Below, in pieces: positions 15,875 to 24,185 of a stretch of 64,000 nucleotides of DNA. The stretch covers positions 1 to 64,000 of the forward strand of contig CAWDKZ010000011.1 of the NCBI GenBank assembly GCA_963803025.1, written 5' to 3'. The position numbers were made by a program, and so were the translations under genes. Each line of letters opens with the position of its first letter. The stretch's first letter is position 1. The notes under the pieces were generated by a model that was not told the origin of the DNA, did not search any database, and worked only from the letters and a program-made list of their open reading frames with translations. Origin of the DNA: Bog-793 sp963803025. GTDB lineage: Bacteria; Actinomycetota; Acidimicrobiia; Acidimicrobiales; Bog-793.

Positions 15875-16465
15875 TCAGGGCGGTTGGAAGAGGTAGACGC
15901 CTCCCTCGGAGGCATCTTCGGCGTGGATTGAGCCTTCGATCTCCATGTCGCGTGCCAATGCTTCGACGTTGACTTGCACATACGGCCGCAGTGAAGACGG
16001 GATGGCCTCATCGAGCATGTGCTCGAGACCGACAGCGTCGAGCCAGTCCTCTGCGTACGCGGTCGTCGACTCCCAGGGGCCGAGGTAGCTGTCTTCGAAG
16101 CTCTCAAACAGCTCGTCCGCATCCAGGCCGACGAAGTTGGCGAACGCCGCGAAGGCCGGACCGTGCTCGGCGATGCCGCGGGCCAACGCTGCAACGTGTT
16201 CGATGTTCTCGTACTCGCCCAGTCGCAGCGCCCCGAATCCCTCGAAGTCGTGGATGGCCCACTCCTCGGCCCCCGGCTCCGGTGACGCTGCCAGCATCTC
16301 GCTGATCGCGGCTTGCAGGTCCTCGGCAGATTGGTCGGCGTCGATCCAGGCGCCGTGCAGTCGACCGGCGTTGTAGTCGCTGAGACTGGCGACATAGATC
16401 GATGGCTTCGGTCGTTGCTGTTCTTCATGCTCCGGCTCATTTCGTGGTTGTTGTTCATTGCTCAT
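15875..16465 (-). CDS. ardA: ArdA-like antirestriction protein
   Basis: A 196-residue acidic protein. After a polar N-terminal tail it follows the ArdA family: IYVASLSDYNAGRLHGAWID, the conserved EEWAIHDFEGFG, and the LGEYENIEHVAALARGI region. ArdA mimics B-form DNA and blocks type I restriction enzymes, protecting transferred DNA on entry. A strong AAGGAGG site precedes ATG 16465, which overlaps the methyltransferase stop by four bases (ATGA). Acidic residues are spread through the whole protein, as needed for DNA mimicry. This places the element among transmissible DNAs. Confidence 0.88.
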   Translation of the reverse strand: MSNEQQPRNEPEHEEQQRPKPSIYVASLSDYNAGRLHGAWIDADQSAEDLQAAISEMLAASPEPGAEEWAIHDFEGFGALRLGEYENIEHVAALARGIAEHGPAFAAFANFVGLDADELFESFEDSYLGPWESTTAYAEDWLDAVGLEHMLDEAIPSSLRPYVQVNVEALARDMEIEGSIHAEDASEGGVYLFQPP

Positions 16466-17505
16466 GCGCACCTCCTTTCGTTGTTGCTCTTCATCACCCC
16501 CTCTCGGGCCGCGGTGATTCGCTCTTCCGCCAGGACCACGAAGTCGCGGTTCAGCTCGATGCCGAGCCAGTCCCGTCCGTGCTGCTGGGCCACGAGCGCC
16601 ACCGTCCCCGCCCCGAAGAACGGATCGAGCACTAGGCCCGGCTGCCAACCGGCCTGGCAGGTGCAGCTGCATCGCAGCCCGCCGAGCGCGGCCAAGCCAC
16701 CCTTCACACGTCCCGCCTCGCGTTGCCACGGGGCGCCGCAGTGTCGACAAACCCGTTCGGGACAGGTAGCCAGCAGCGGGCGGGTGACGAACGCTGGCGG
16801 GAAGGTGGCGAAGTGCACCCCGCGGAAGTTCGCCGCCGGTAGCGTCCAGACATCGCCGGGGTTCTTGCCCAACGGATGGCCGACTCGCCCCTCGGCTTTC
16901 AGGCGAGCAAGGCCGGTGTTGTTCCCGGCCAGCGGACCCGCCCACCTCAGCGGCAGCGAGCTGGCTGGCGGGTACACCTTCCCGGTTCGTCCGGCGTGCC
17001 GAGCGGAGCGGTGCGGCACCCGGATGACATCGAGGTCGAAGTAGTAGCGCTCGCTTCGGGTCAGGAAGTAGACGACCTCCCAGCGGCACGACAAGCGGTC
17101 GCGCACGCTGTTGGGCATGGTGTTGCTTTTTGCCCAGATGACCTTGGAGCGGATGGTCCAGCCATCTTCGATGAGCTTGAGCGCCAAGCGCTCCGGTCCG
17201 AGCAGCAGGCTTTTACGGTTCGCTCCGTATTTCGGATGGCGCGAGTAGCTGTCGCCAAGGTTGAGCCAGACTGAGCCGCTGGGCTTGAGCACGCGGGTGA
17301 TGCCGCGCATCACAAGGCGCAGCTCGTCCACCCAGTCATCGACACGGTCTTCCAAGCCGATCTGGCCGTGTACTTGGTAGTCCCGCAGTTGGAAGTAGGG
17401 CGGTGAGGTGATGACGCAGTCGACCGAGCGCGCTGGCAGGGCAGCCAGCTGCTCCCTCGCGTCACCGAGCAGCACGGTCCGGCGCGGCACGGTGCGGCGG
17501 TTCAT
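16462..17505 (-). CDS. DNA methyltransferase (N4/N6, beta-type motif order), no partner endonuclease
   Basis: A 347-residue site-specific DNA methylase. Catalytic motif IV TSPPYF comes early (residues about 34-39) and the AdoMet motif I DPFFGAGTVALVA late, so the order is that of the beta class; TSPPY favours N4-cytosine or N6-adenine methylation. A Cys-rich insert (CPERVCRHCGAP and CSCTC) before motif I resembles a zinc ribbon. No restriction endonuclease gene is adjacent. With ArdA next to it, the likely role is protection of the element from host restriction. Its start overlaps the Replic_Relax stop. Confidence 0.9.
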   Translation of the reverse strand: MNRRTVPRRTVLLGDAREQLAALPARSVDCVITSPPYFQLRDYQVHGQIGLEDRVDDWVDELRLVMRGITRVLKPSGSVWLNLGDSYSRHPKYGANRKSLLLGPERLALKLIEDGWTIRSKVIWAKSNTMPNSVRDRLSCRWEVVYFLTRSERYYFDLDVIRVPHRSARHAGRTGKVYPPASSLPLRWAGPLAGNNTGLARLKAEGRVGHPLGKNPGDVWTLPAANFRGVHFATFPPAFVTRPLLATCPERVCRHCGAPWQREAGRVKGGLAALGGLRCSCTCQAGWQPGLVLDPFFGAGTVALVAQQHGRDWLGIELNRDFVVLAEERITAAREGVMKSNNERRCA

Positions 17506-18305
17506 CCGCTTCCTCCGGTGAGGGTCGGCAGGGCTCGATCAACCGTCGTCACGCTGAACAACTCGGAGGTCAAGCGCCGCTCGCAGCGGATTGCCCGCTG
17601 CAGCCGCTCGGCCCGCTCAGCGCTGGGCATCAGCCAGCAGACCCTCGGGAAGACGCCGCTGGCCGATTGCTCTTTGCCCGAACGGAAGTAGGCGTCGTAG
17701 ACGCGGCACTTACGCAGCAGTGCGGGCAGGTGCTCGGTACCGCGGTCGATCTCCACGAACCAGCGGTGCTCGTAGTCGCCCACCCCGAGCGCGAGGTAGC
17801 CGTCTGGTCGCAGCACGGTCAATCCACCGGAGCTGGTGAAGCTCCGCCAGGCCCTCGGCTCGGCCTGAGCGGCCAGCACGTCGAAGACCTTGGTCCTCGA
17901 GGTCACGGCGACATCCACCATCAGCTGGCTGACCGCCAAGGTGTGGTCGACGAATGCCGCGCTCGGCTCCCGAAAGTAGCGCCTCGGTCCTTGAAGGTTG
18001 AGCAGTCGCTTTCCGACTGCGCCAAGGGCGTAGACGTGTGATGACGATCCGGCCCGGACGCCGCCGATCCGACGTTCCAGCCGCAGCAGTACTCGCTGCC
18101 CGACCAACCGGTCGAGGCAGCGGCTGCAGGCCCGCGCCGAGGCCGCGGTGGTGGGGTAGCTCTCCGGTGCGAAATGCACGGCAGCGATCTGGCGACCGCT
18201 CATCAGTCGGAGCTCGGTCACCTGTTCAATGACCGCCAAGTCGCGTTCGGACAGCTCGGCCCGTAGTTCCTTGAGCCCCCTTGACCCGAGGTATTCGCGG
18301 GCCAT
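17502..18305 (-). CDS. Replication-relaxation (Replic_Relax) family protein
   Basis: A 267-residue protein similar to Replic_Relax proteins of actinobacterial plasmids and AICEs. The N-terminal winged-helix part (ERDLAVIEQVTELRLMSGRQ and YALGAVGKRLL) is followed by an alpha/beta part with RPDGYLALG and WFVEIDRGTEHLP, which looks like a nuclease-type core with D, E and D. Members are thought to relax or nick DNA during replication or transfer. ATG 18305 lies 8 nt after GGAGGG; GTG 18308 is the alternative. It overlaps the methyltransferase gene by four bases. Confidence 0.82.
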   Translation of the reverse strand: MAREYLGSRGLKELRAELSERDLAVIEQVTELRLMSGRQIAAVHFAPESYPTTAASARACSRCLDRLVGQRVLLRLERRIGGVRAGSSSHVYALGAVGKRLLNLQGPRRYFREPSAAFVDHTLAVSQLMVDVAVTSRTKVFDVLAAQAEPRAWRSFTSSGGLTVLRPDGYLALGVGDYEHRWFVEIDRGTEHLPALLRKCRVYDAYFRSGKEQSASGVFPRVCWLMPSAERAERLQRAIRCERRLTSELFSVTTVDRALPTLTGGSG

Positions 18306-18308
18306 CAC

Positions 18309-18660
18309 CTCGGCCCTCCTCTGCGTTGACTCCGCGCTGATGTAGGTGGAATGACAGGTGAGGCCGGGGTGTCAGAGGGCAACGCGACCGGACAGGAGAA
18401 CCCCCTGGGGCCCTTCTGTGGCCCTCCGGTTTGAACCGGGCCGTCTCCCTGCATGCCAGGAACGAGCGCCAGGACCGGTCGAACTCGTCGGATGGACAAC
18501 GCACCGCTGGGGGAGAGGGGCCAGGGACGAAGGCCTGGAGATAAGGAAGATGAGCAGTGAAGACGCGAGACAGCCCGCGACCATCTCGCCCCAGAGGTGA
18601 CCCTTAGCCAGGTGGGTTGTCCAGAAGTGAACAACGCGACCGGACGGGCGATCGGACAGA
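18309..18660. other. Stretch of about 350 bp without a confident gene
   Basis: Lies between the Replic_Relax start and the 3' end of the TraG-like remnant. A 99-codon minus-strand frame from GTG 18671 overlaps the TraG-like stop and has one hydrophobic segment, but no recognisable domain, so I leave it uncalled. The sequence CAACGCGACCGGAC occurs twice (18379-18392 and 18626-18639) in direct orientation. Nothing else stands out. Confidence 0.4.
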
Positions 18661-19489
18661 TCACGAGCCACCCCCGTTACGACGCCGAGGAGTCAGATCG
18701 CCGAGAACATCGCTACCCGAGTGACGATCGCCGACGGCCAACGCGTGGATCGCAGCTTCGACCTCGGACCGTGGACGCCCAAAGGTGGCCCGAGAGGCGG
18801 CCCGGATGACCGCCGGGTCACTGATCGCGTCACCTGGCAAGAGCGAGCGGCCGCTGCACCATGGTTGGACAGTGGCGCTGGCAACTAGTTGGGCGTAGAA
18901 CTCGTAGGCACCGAGGCTGGCGAAGTCCTCGCTTTCCAGTCCGCTGCCGGTTGTCGCCAGCAGCCGGGCATCCTCGTCAGCCAGCCGGAAGCAGATGCAG
19001 TTCTGTACATTGGCGAGCACGGCCGAGCGCATGGGAGCGTCGAGTTGGTGCATGAACTGGTGGGCGAGGGTGAACGAGACGCCGAGCCCGCGGGCTTGGG
19101 CGAGCGCTTCGGAGAGATCGAGGGGCAGGCGCAGGTAATCCTGAAACTCGTCGAGGACGACGTTGACAGGATGACGGCGTTCCGGCGCGATGGCGGTGCG
19201 ACTGAGCATCGCTCGCCACAGCCCGCCGATGACCAGGCTGCCGAGCAACGCTGCCGCTTCTTCGCCGATGGTGCCCTTGGCGAGATCGACCAACACGATC
19301 TTGCGCTCGGTGAAAACCTGGCGGAGGTCGAAGCGCGGTTCGGCCTGGCCGAGGATGGTGCGTAGCTGCGGACGAAGGAAGGGTCGGACCTTGTTGAGCA
19401 CCGGGGCGACGGCCTGGGTCCGTTCGCCGTCGGTCCACTGCTGATCGAAGGTTGCCCAGAACGGCTCTAGGACGGTGTTGATTAAAGCG
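18661..19489 (-). pseudogene. 3' remnant of a TraG/VirD4-like conjugation ATPase gene, cut by an IS
   Basis: About 275 C-terminal residues of a coupling-protein-type ATPase. It carries KIVLVDLAKGTIGEEAA, a Walker B NVVLDEFQDYLRLP, ARGLGVSFTLAHQFMHQL and NVQNCICFRLADEDARLLA, all characteristic of the type IV secretion or HerA/TraG-like group that pumps DNA to a recipient. The coding frame enters the IS at 19489/19490. The missing N-terminal part with Walker A is not found beyond the IS at 21083 and later. The gene is therefore truncated, not just interrupted, and the element cannot transfer by itself. Confidence 0.82.
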
Positions 19490-21082
19490 CCTCTTTGAGG
19501 GTGCTCGCGATTTGCCCGCGCACCCACAAGACTGGGTGCATGCAGGGAAGATCGAATCCAGACCGTCAGATGCTCGACGCGGCGGCGTTCTGCCGTGGCC
19601 TCGTCGAAGAGGGCACGATCTATGCCTTCCTCGCCGATCACCGCGGCGAGCTCTTCCAGGATGGGGACTTCGCCGACCTCTTCCCGTCGGGCCGCGGGCG
19701 GCCCTCGATCCCGGTCGACGTCATCTGCTCGGTGATGGTGCTCCAGGCCTTGGAGGGACTCTCGGACCGTGACGCGATCCGGGCGCTGAGGACGCGGATC
19801 GACTGGAAGGTCGCCTGCGGGCTGGCCCTCGACGATCCGGGCTTCGACTTCACGAATCTCACCTATTGGCGCGCCCGGCTCCGCAACTCTGGCCGTCCCG
19901 AACGGATCCTCGACGCCGTCCGCCGGGTCGTCGCCGAGACCGGCGTGCTGAGAACGAAGCACCGCCGCGCGCTCGACTCGACGATCCTCGACGACGCGGT
20001 CGCCACCCAGGACACCGTCACCCAGATCATCTCGGCGATCCGCCGGGTGCGGGCTGAGATCCCCCGGCTCGAGGCGCTCGAGCTCGGCCAGGACTACTCG
20101 ACGGGAAAGAAGCCCGTCATCGACTGGTCGGATGCCGAGGTGCGCGACGGGCTCGTCTCGGCGCTCGTTACGGACGCGACGACGCTCCTCGACGCCGTCG
20201 ATGATGAAGCACTCGACCAGGACCAGGCCGACGCCCTGGGCCTGCTCGCCCTCGTCTCGGCCCAAGACGTCGAGCCCGGCGAGAAAGATGGGACCTGGCG
20301 CATCGCCCGTCGGGTGGCCAAGGACCGTCTGATCTCGGTCGTCGACCAAGAGGCCCGTCACGGCCACAAGTCGGTCTCGGTGAGGAAAGACGGGTTCAAG
20401 GCGCACCTCTGTGTCGAACCGGACACCGGCCTCGTGACCGGGGCCGCGATCACGCCGGCGAACGCCCCGGACGGGCCGACCGGCGTCGCCCTCCTGGGGG
20501 ACGAGCCCTCCGGGCTCGAGGTGCTCGCCGACTCCGCTTATGGATCGGGCCCGACGAGGAGAGAACTGAAGCTCCGCCGCCACCGTCTCGTCATCAAGCC
20601 GATGCCCTCCCACCCGGCCGTCAAAGGCGGGTTGCGGCGAGACGAGTTCAGCGTCGACCACGAGGCGCGCACCGTCACCTGCCCGGCCGGTCAAGTGGCC
20701 CGGTTCTCCCCGACCGGGGTGGCGAAGTTCGCCCCGCACTGTGAGCCCTGCCCGTTGCGTTCCCGCTGCACGACGGCGACGGCGCGCTCGTTCACGATCG
20801 GGCCGAACGACGACGAGCTCGTCGCCGCCCGGGCCGCCTGGCGCGACCCCGAGGTGACGGCGACCTACCGGAGACACCGCCCGATGGCCGAGCGCTCGAT
20901 CTCCTGGCTCGTCGCGAAGGGAAACCGCCGCCTCCGCTATCGGGGGATCGAGCGCAACAACTCCTGGCTCCAGATCCGTGTCGCAGCCCTCAATCTCCGC
21001 CGTCTCTTGGCGCTCGGGCTCGCCTTCGAGGAGGGCTGGGTGCTGAACACCACGTAGTGGGCCCTCGGGAGTGACAAAGAGG
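19490..21082 (+). mobile_element. IS1182-like insertion sequence
   Basis: A 1.6-kb unit with a single transposase gene. The ends carry short inverted repeats: CCTCTTTG at 19490-19497 and CAAAGAGG at 21075-21082; outward bases match only loosely. I see no convincing target duplication, because the left flank (ATTAAAGCG) and right flank (GACGTCTATG) are unrelated. Combined with loss of the TraG-like 5' region, this suggests a deletion on the right side after insertion. The exact ends could shift by one or two bases. Confidence 0.8.
19540..21057 (+). CDS. IS1182-family DDE transposase
   Basis: A 505-residue transposase, intact. The N-terminal DUF772-type domain (RGRPSIPVDVICSVMVLQAL, SDRDAIRALRTRIDWK) is followed by the DDE catalytic core (ALDSTILDDAV for the first Asp, EVLADSAYGSGPTRREL for the second, and the C-terminal MAERSISWLV Glu). 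A Cys cluster CEPCPLRSRCTT lies between the last two. ATG 19540 gives the family's usual N-terminus MQGRSNPDRQMLD. It lies antisense to the gene it interrupts. Confidence 0.93.
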   Translation: MQGRSNPDRQMLDAAAFCRGLVEEGTIYAFLADHRGELFQDGDFADLFPSGRGRPSIPVDVICSVMVLQALEGLSDRDAIRALRTRIDWKVACGLALDDPGFDFTNLTYWRARLRNSGRPERILDAVRRVVAETGVLRTKHRRALDSTILDDAVATQDTVTQIISAIRRVRAEIPRLEALELGQDYSTGKKPVIDWSDAEVRDGLVSALVTDATTLLDAVDDEALDQDQADALGLLALVSAQDVEPGEKDGTWRIARRVAKDRLISVVDQEARHGHKSVSVRKDGFKAHLCVEPDTGLVTGAAITPANAPDGPTGVALLGDEPSGLEVLADSAYGSGPTRRELKLRRHRLVIKPMPSHPAVKGGLRRDEFSVDHEARTVTCPAGQVARFSPTGVAKFAPHCEPCPLRSRCTTATARSFTIGPNDDELVAARAAWRDPEVTATYRRHRPMAERSISWLVAKGNRRLRYRGIERNNSWLQIRVAALNLRRLLALGLAFEEGWVLNTT

Positions 21083-21386
21083 GACGTCTATGAGGCCAAA
21101 GGCCAATCTGCGAGGCCGCTTTTCACCCTCGACCACGGCTCTTCGATCAGGTCATCGTCCCGAGGACCCGATCGAACGCTACGACCCGTCAGCCCCCGGT
21201 GAAAGGCCTTTGTCCAACACCGCCCTAGCGGGCAAGGCCCCACGCCGATAGGACCGCGCGCGAGATATGGGCATCGTCATCGTCGGACGGATCTGATGTA
21301 GGCCACCTCGTATGTCGGGGCTGCGGTTCGAGCGGGCATGATGATGCCCTCCACCGGGGCGGGCTTCGGCGGCGCGAGACTTAGAC
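21083..21386. other. Stretch of about 300 bp right of the IS without a gene
   Basis: No frame here has a recognisable protein, and none continues the TraG-like gene that the IS cuts. The DNA therefore joins the IS to an unrelated region. No strong promoter, repeat or RNA structure is apparent. Confidence 0.4.
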
Positions 21387-21662
21387 ATGGACGACGCGGA
21401 CGTTCGCGAGGTCATTCGGCTTCTTCAAGGGCTCCTCAAGGCCGTAGACAACGGCGAGCTGGATGGCTCGACCCCGAACGCGCGTGCTCTACGTCGCAAG
21501 TTGGAAGGCGCGCTGATCGCCTTGGAGCTGATGGTCGCGCCTGGGACCGACACTGAGCTGCTAGTCAACAGCAGTGCGGAGGAGCCTACGCAGCTCGATG
21601 AGGCCAACCTGCAAGAAACGCGTTCCGTACATGAAATGGCTTTACATGATACGGACGTTTAG
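21387..21662 (+). CDS. Small hypothetical protein
   Basis: A 91-residue acidic protein starting MDDADVREVIRLLQGLLKAV, followed by a predicted helix pair (ARALRRKLEGALIALELMVA) and an Asp/Glu-rich tail. It has no signal peptide or membrane segment and no family that I recognise. The ribosome-binding site is weak. The amphipathic helical pattern and acidic composition argue for a real gene, but only moderately. Confidence 0.45.
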   Translation: MDDADVREVIRLLQGLLKAVDNGELDGSTPNARALRRKLEGALIALELMVAPGTDTELLVNSSAEEPTQLDEANLQETRSVHEMALHDTDV

Positions 21663-21847
21663 TGTAACGACGGTCTCGTGCTCGCGACGTTTAGCTACGC
21701 CCGACGGGCACTTCGAAGCCAGCACGCCGAATGTCACCTACCGGCACTGTGATGACGCGTAGTACGTCTTTGTGACTTCAATGTTCGGGGATACTTCTCG
21801 GAATACAGGTCGCAGATTCCGGCGCGGCGCTAGGAGAGGGCGCACGA

Positions 21848-23410
21848 GTGGTCGCAACACCTTCCAGCCCTGTTGCACGAAATCGGGGCGATATGGTGTG
21901 CTTTCGTTCGTCTGAGAGGAGCCTCGATGAGGGGGGTCTCGTCCTTGTCAGCCGTGCCGCCGCGGTTGGTGCGCTGTCCTTGTCAGGAATGACTCTTGCC
22001 ACTCTGGCAGGGACATCGGCGGTCGGCCCAGCAGGGAGCAGTGCTCCCCATGTTGCTTTGTCGGCGACGGTTGTGAGGCCACTTTCAGGAGTCAAGTCAT
22101 TGGGTTGGGAGTTCCGCTACGCCGTGGCCATAGCTGTGAGCGGCGACCACGTCTGGGTCGCGAACCTGGCTGGCAACTCGGTCACCGAGCTCTCGGCCTC
22201 GACCGGTGCCATTGTCAGGGTGATCCGCGGCTCGAGCTACGGGTTCAACTGGCCCATCGCCGTTGCCTCGGACGGCACCCACGTCTGGGTGGTGAACCAG
22301 GATGGCAACTCGGTCACCGAGCTCTCGACCTCGACCGGCGCCCTGGTCAGGGTGATCCGCGGCTCGAGCTACGGGTTCGACGTGCCCGCCGCCGTCGCCT
22401 CGGACGGCACCCACGTCTGGGTGACGAACCAGGATGGCAACGCGGTCACCGAGCTCTCGGCCTCGACCGGCGCCCTGGTCAGGGTGATCCGGGGCTCGAG
22501 CTACGGGTTCGACCAACCCGCGGGCATCGCTTTAGGCGGCACCCACGTCTGGGTGGCAAACTACCTTGGCAACGCGGTCACCGAGCTCTCGGCCTCGACC
22601 GGCGCCCTGGTCAACGTGATCCGAGGCTCGAGCTACGGGTTCGACGAACCCATCGCCGTCGCCTCGAACGGGACCCACGTCTGGGTGGCGAACGGGGGCG
22701 GCTCGGTCACCGAGCTCTCGGCCGCGACCGGCGCCCTGATCAGGTTGATCCGGGGCTCGAGCTACGGGTTCGACCAACCCGCGGGCATCGCTTTAGGCGG
22801 CTCCCACGTCTGGGTGACGAACTTCGCTGGCAACGCGGTCACCGAGCTCTCGGCCTCGACCGGCGCCCTGGTCAGGGTGATCCGCGGCTCGAGCTACGGG
22901 TTTGACGGCCCCCTGGGCATAGCCTCCAGCGGCACCCACGTCTGGGTGGGGAACCAGGAAGGCGAATCGGTCACCGAGCTCTCGGCGTCGACCGGCGCCC
23001 TGGTCAGGGTGATCCGCGGCTCGAGCTAAGGATTCGGCGGCCCCTCCGCCATCGCCTCGGACGGCACCTACGTCTGGGTGGCGAACGGGGGTGGCAACTC
23101 GGTCACCGAGCTCTCGGCCGCGACCGGCGCCCTGGTCAAGGTGATCAGCGGCCCGAGCTACCGGTTCGCCTTCCTCAACAAGCGCCTCCTGTCGGCCGCC
23201 GCCGTCGCCTCGGATGGCTCCCACGTCTGGGTGACGAACTTCGCTGGCAACGCGGTCACCGAGCTCTCGGCCTCGACCGGCGCCCTGGTCAGGGTGATCA
23301 GCGGCTCGGGCTACGCGTTCGATGCACCCATGGGCATCATCTCGGACGGCAGCCACGTCTGGGTGGCGAACGAGCGTGCCGACTCGGTCACGGAGTTGCC
23401 AGCGTCGTGA
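21848..23410 (+). pseudogene. Secreted beta-propeller (YVTN/NHL-type) repeat protein with an in-frame stop
   Basis: A signal-like hydrophobic stretch (AAAVGALSLSGMTLATLAG) is followed by about ten copies of a 44-residue repeat: GTHVWVANxxGNSVTELS, then ASTGALVRVIRGSSYGF. This pattern makes one four-stranded blade per repeat, as in extracellular propeller proteins. The frame is open from 21848 to TAA at 23027-23029. There the consensus TAC (Tyr of SSYGF) has become TAA, and the same frame continues through three more repeats to 23410. The product would be cut to about 393 residues, losing the last blades. Several starts are possible (GTG 21848, ATG 21893). The role is unknown, perhaps adhesion or scaffolding. 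Confidence 0.75.
22097..23402 (+). repeat. 132-bp tandem repeats within the propeller gene
   Basis: The motif GGCTCGAGCTACGGGTTC recurs every 132 bp (for example 22229, 22361, 22493), with long stretches of near identity between units, such as CACCGAGCTCTCGGCCTCGA. Similarity at silent positions is high, so the array has expanded or been homogenised recently. The last units (from about 23140) diverge more. Confidence 0.85.
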
Positions 23411-23460
23411 CCGTAGCCAGGATCGGGAACGGGGGCTGGGGTCGCCGCTCGTTCAGCGCC

Positions 23461-23504
23461 CTTACATGAAAGTGAAGTATCTACCGGTAGGTAATTAGTG
23501 TAAG
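23461..23504. promoter_or_regulatory. Nested dyad upstream of the serine recombinase gene
   Basis: The perfect palindrome CTACCGGTAG (23481-23490) lies inside a looser inverted repeat CTTACA (23461-23466) and TGTAAG (23499-23504). The segment is A/T-richer than its surroundings and ends 10 bp before the recombinase GTG. It could be the recombinase's own binding site (res or att-like) or an operator. No duplicate copy is visible in the window. Confidence 0.45.
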
Positions 23505-23513
23505 CTAGGGTGC

Positions 23514-24185
23514 GTGAGGACGCCCCGGAGGAATACCGCAAGCCCCGCCGCCGTCGTCGGCTACTGCCGGGTCTCGACCGACGAGCAGGGCGACTCTGGC
23601 CTTGGCCTAGCGGCCCAGCGTGCGGCCATTCAGGCGGAGTGCGACCGGCGGGGCTGGACGCTTGCTGACGTGTACGAGGACGTGCTGAGCGGCAAGACCC
23701 TCAATCGCCCAGGCGTCGCCGCTGCGCTTGCGGTAGTTGAGTCAGGAGCCGCCTCGACGCTCATCGTCGCCAAGCTCGACCGCCTCTCGCGCTCCCTCCT
23801 CGACTTCGCGGGGCTGATGAGGCAGGCCCAGGCGAGCGGCTGGAACCTCGTAGCTCTCGACCTCGGCATCGACCTCTCGACGCCCGCAGGCGAGTTCATG
23901 GCGAACGTGATGGCCTCTGCGGCCCAGTGGGAGCGCCGCATCATCGGGCAGCGCACACGAGACGCCCTGGCGGTCAAGCGGGGCCAGGGGCAGCGTCTCG
24001 GGCGACCCTCGACCATCGCACCGAGTGTCGCCGCCCGTATCCTCGACGCTCATCGCTCAGGAGCTGGCTGGTCTGCCATCGCCAAGGAGCTGAACGAGGA
24101 CGGTACGCCCACCGCCCGCGGAGGCGACCGCTGGTACCCCTCGACCGTCCGGGCCATCGTGCTCGCTCAGGAGGTTGCGACATGA
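23514..24185 (+). CDS. Small serine recombinase (resolvase/invertase family)
   Basis: A 223-residue recombinase. The catalytic serine lies in VGYCRVSTDEQ near residue 21, followed by the resolvase core (TLIVAKLDRLSRSLLDF and ANVMASAAQWERRIIGQRT). The C-terminal part is a helix-turn-helix (SAIAKELNEDGTPTARGG, WYPSTVRAIV). It would cut and rejoin DNA through a phosphoserine link, as a resolvase or invertase. Its stop overlaps the start of the tyrosine integrase gene by four bases (ATGA), so the two recombinases are translated together. Confidence 0.92.
   Translation: MRTPRRNTASPAAVVGYCRVSTDEQGDSGLGLAAQRAAIQAECDRRGWTLADVYEDVLSGKTLNRPGVAAALAVVESGAASTLIVAKLDRLSRSLLDFAGLMRQAQASGWNLVALDLGIDLSTPAGEFMANVMASAAQWERRIIGQRTRDALAVKRGQGQRLGRPSTIAPSVAARILDAHRSGAGWSAIAKELNEDGTPTARGGDRWYPSTVRAIVLAQEVAT

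Noticed and set aside
22097..23402. Regularly spaced repeats considered as a CRISPR array
   Set aside because: Units are 132 bp, in frame, and encode a 44-residue protein motif; no spacer variation or cas gene.
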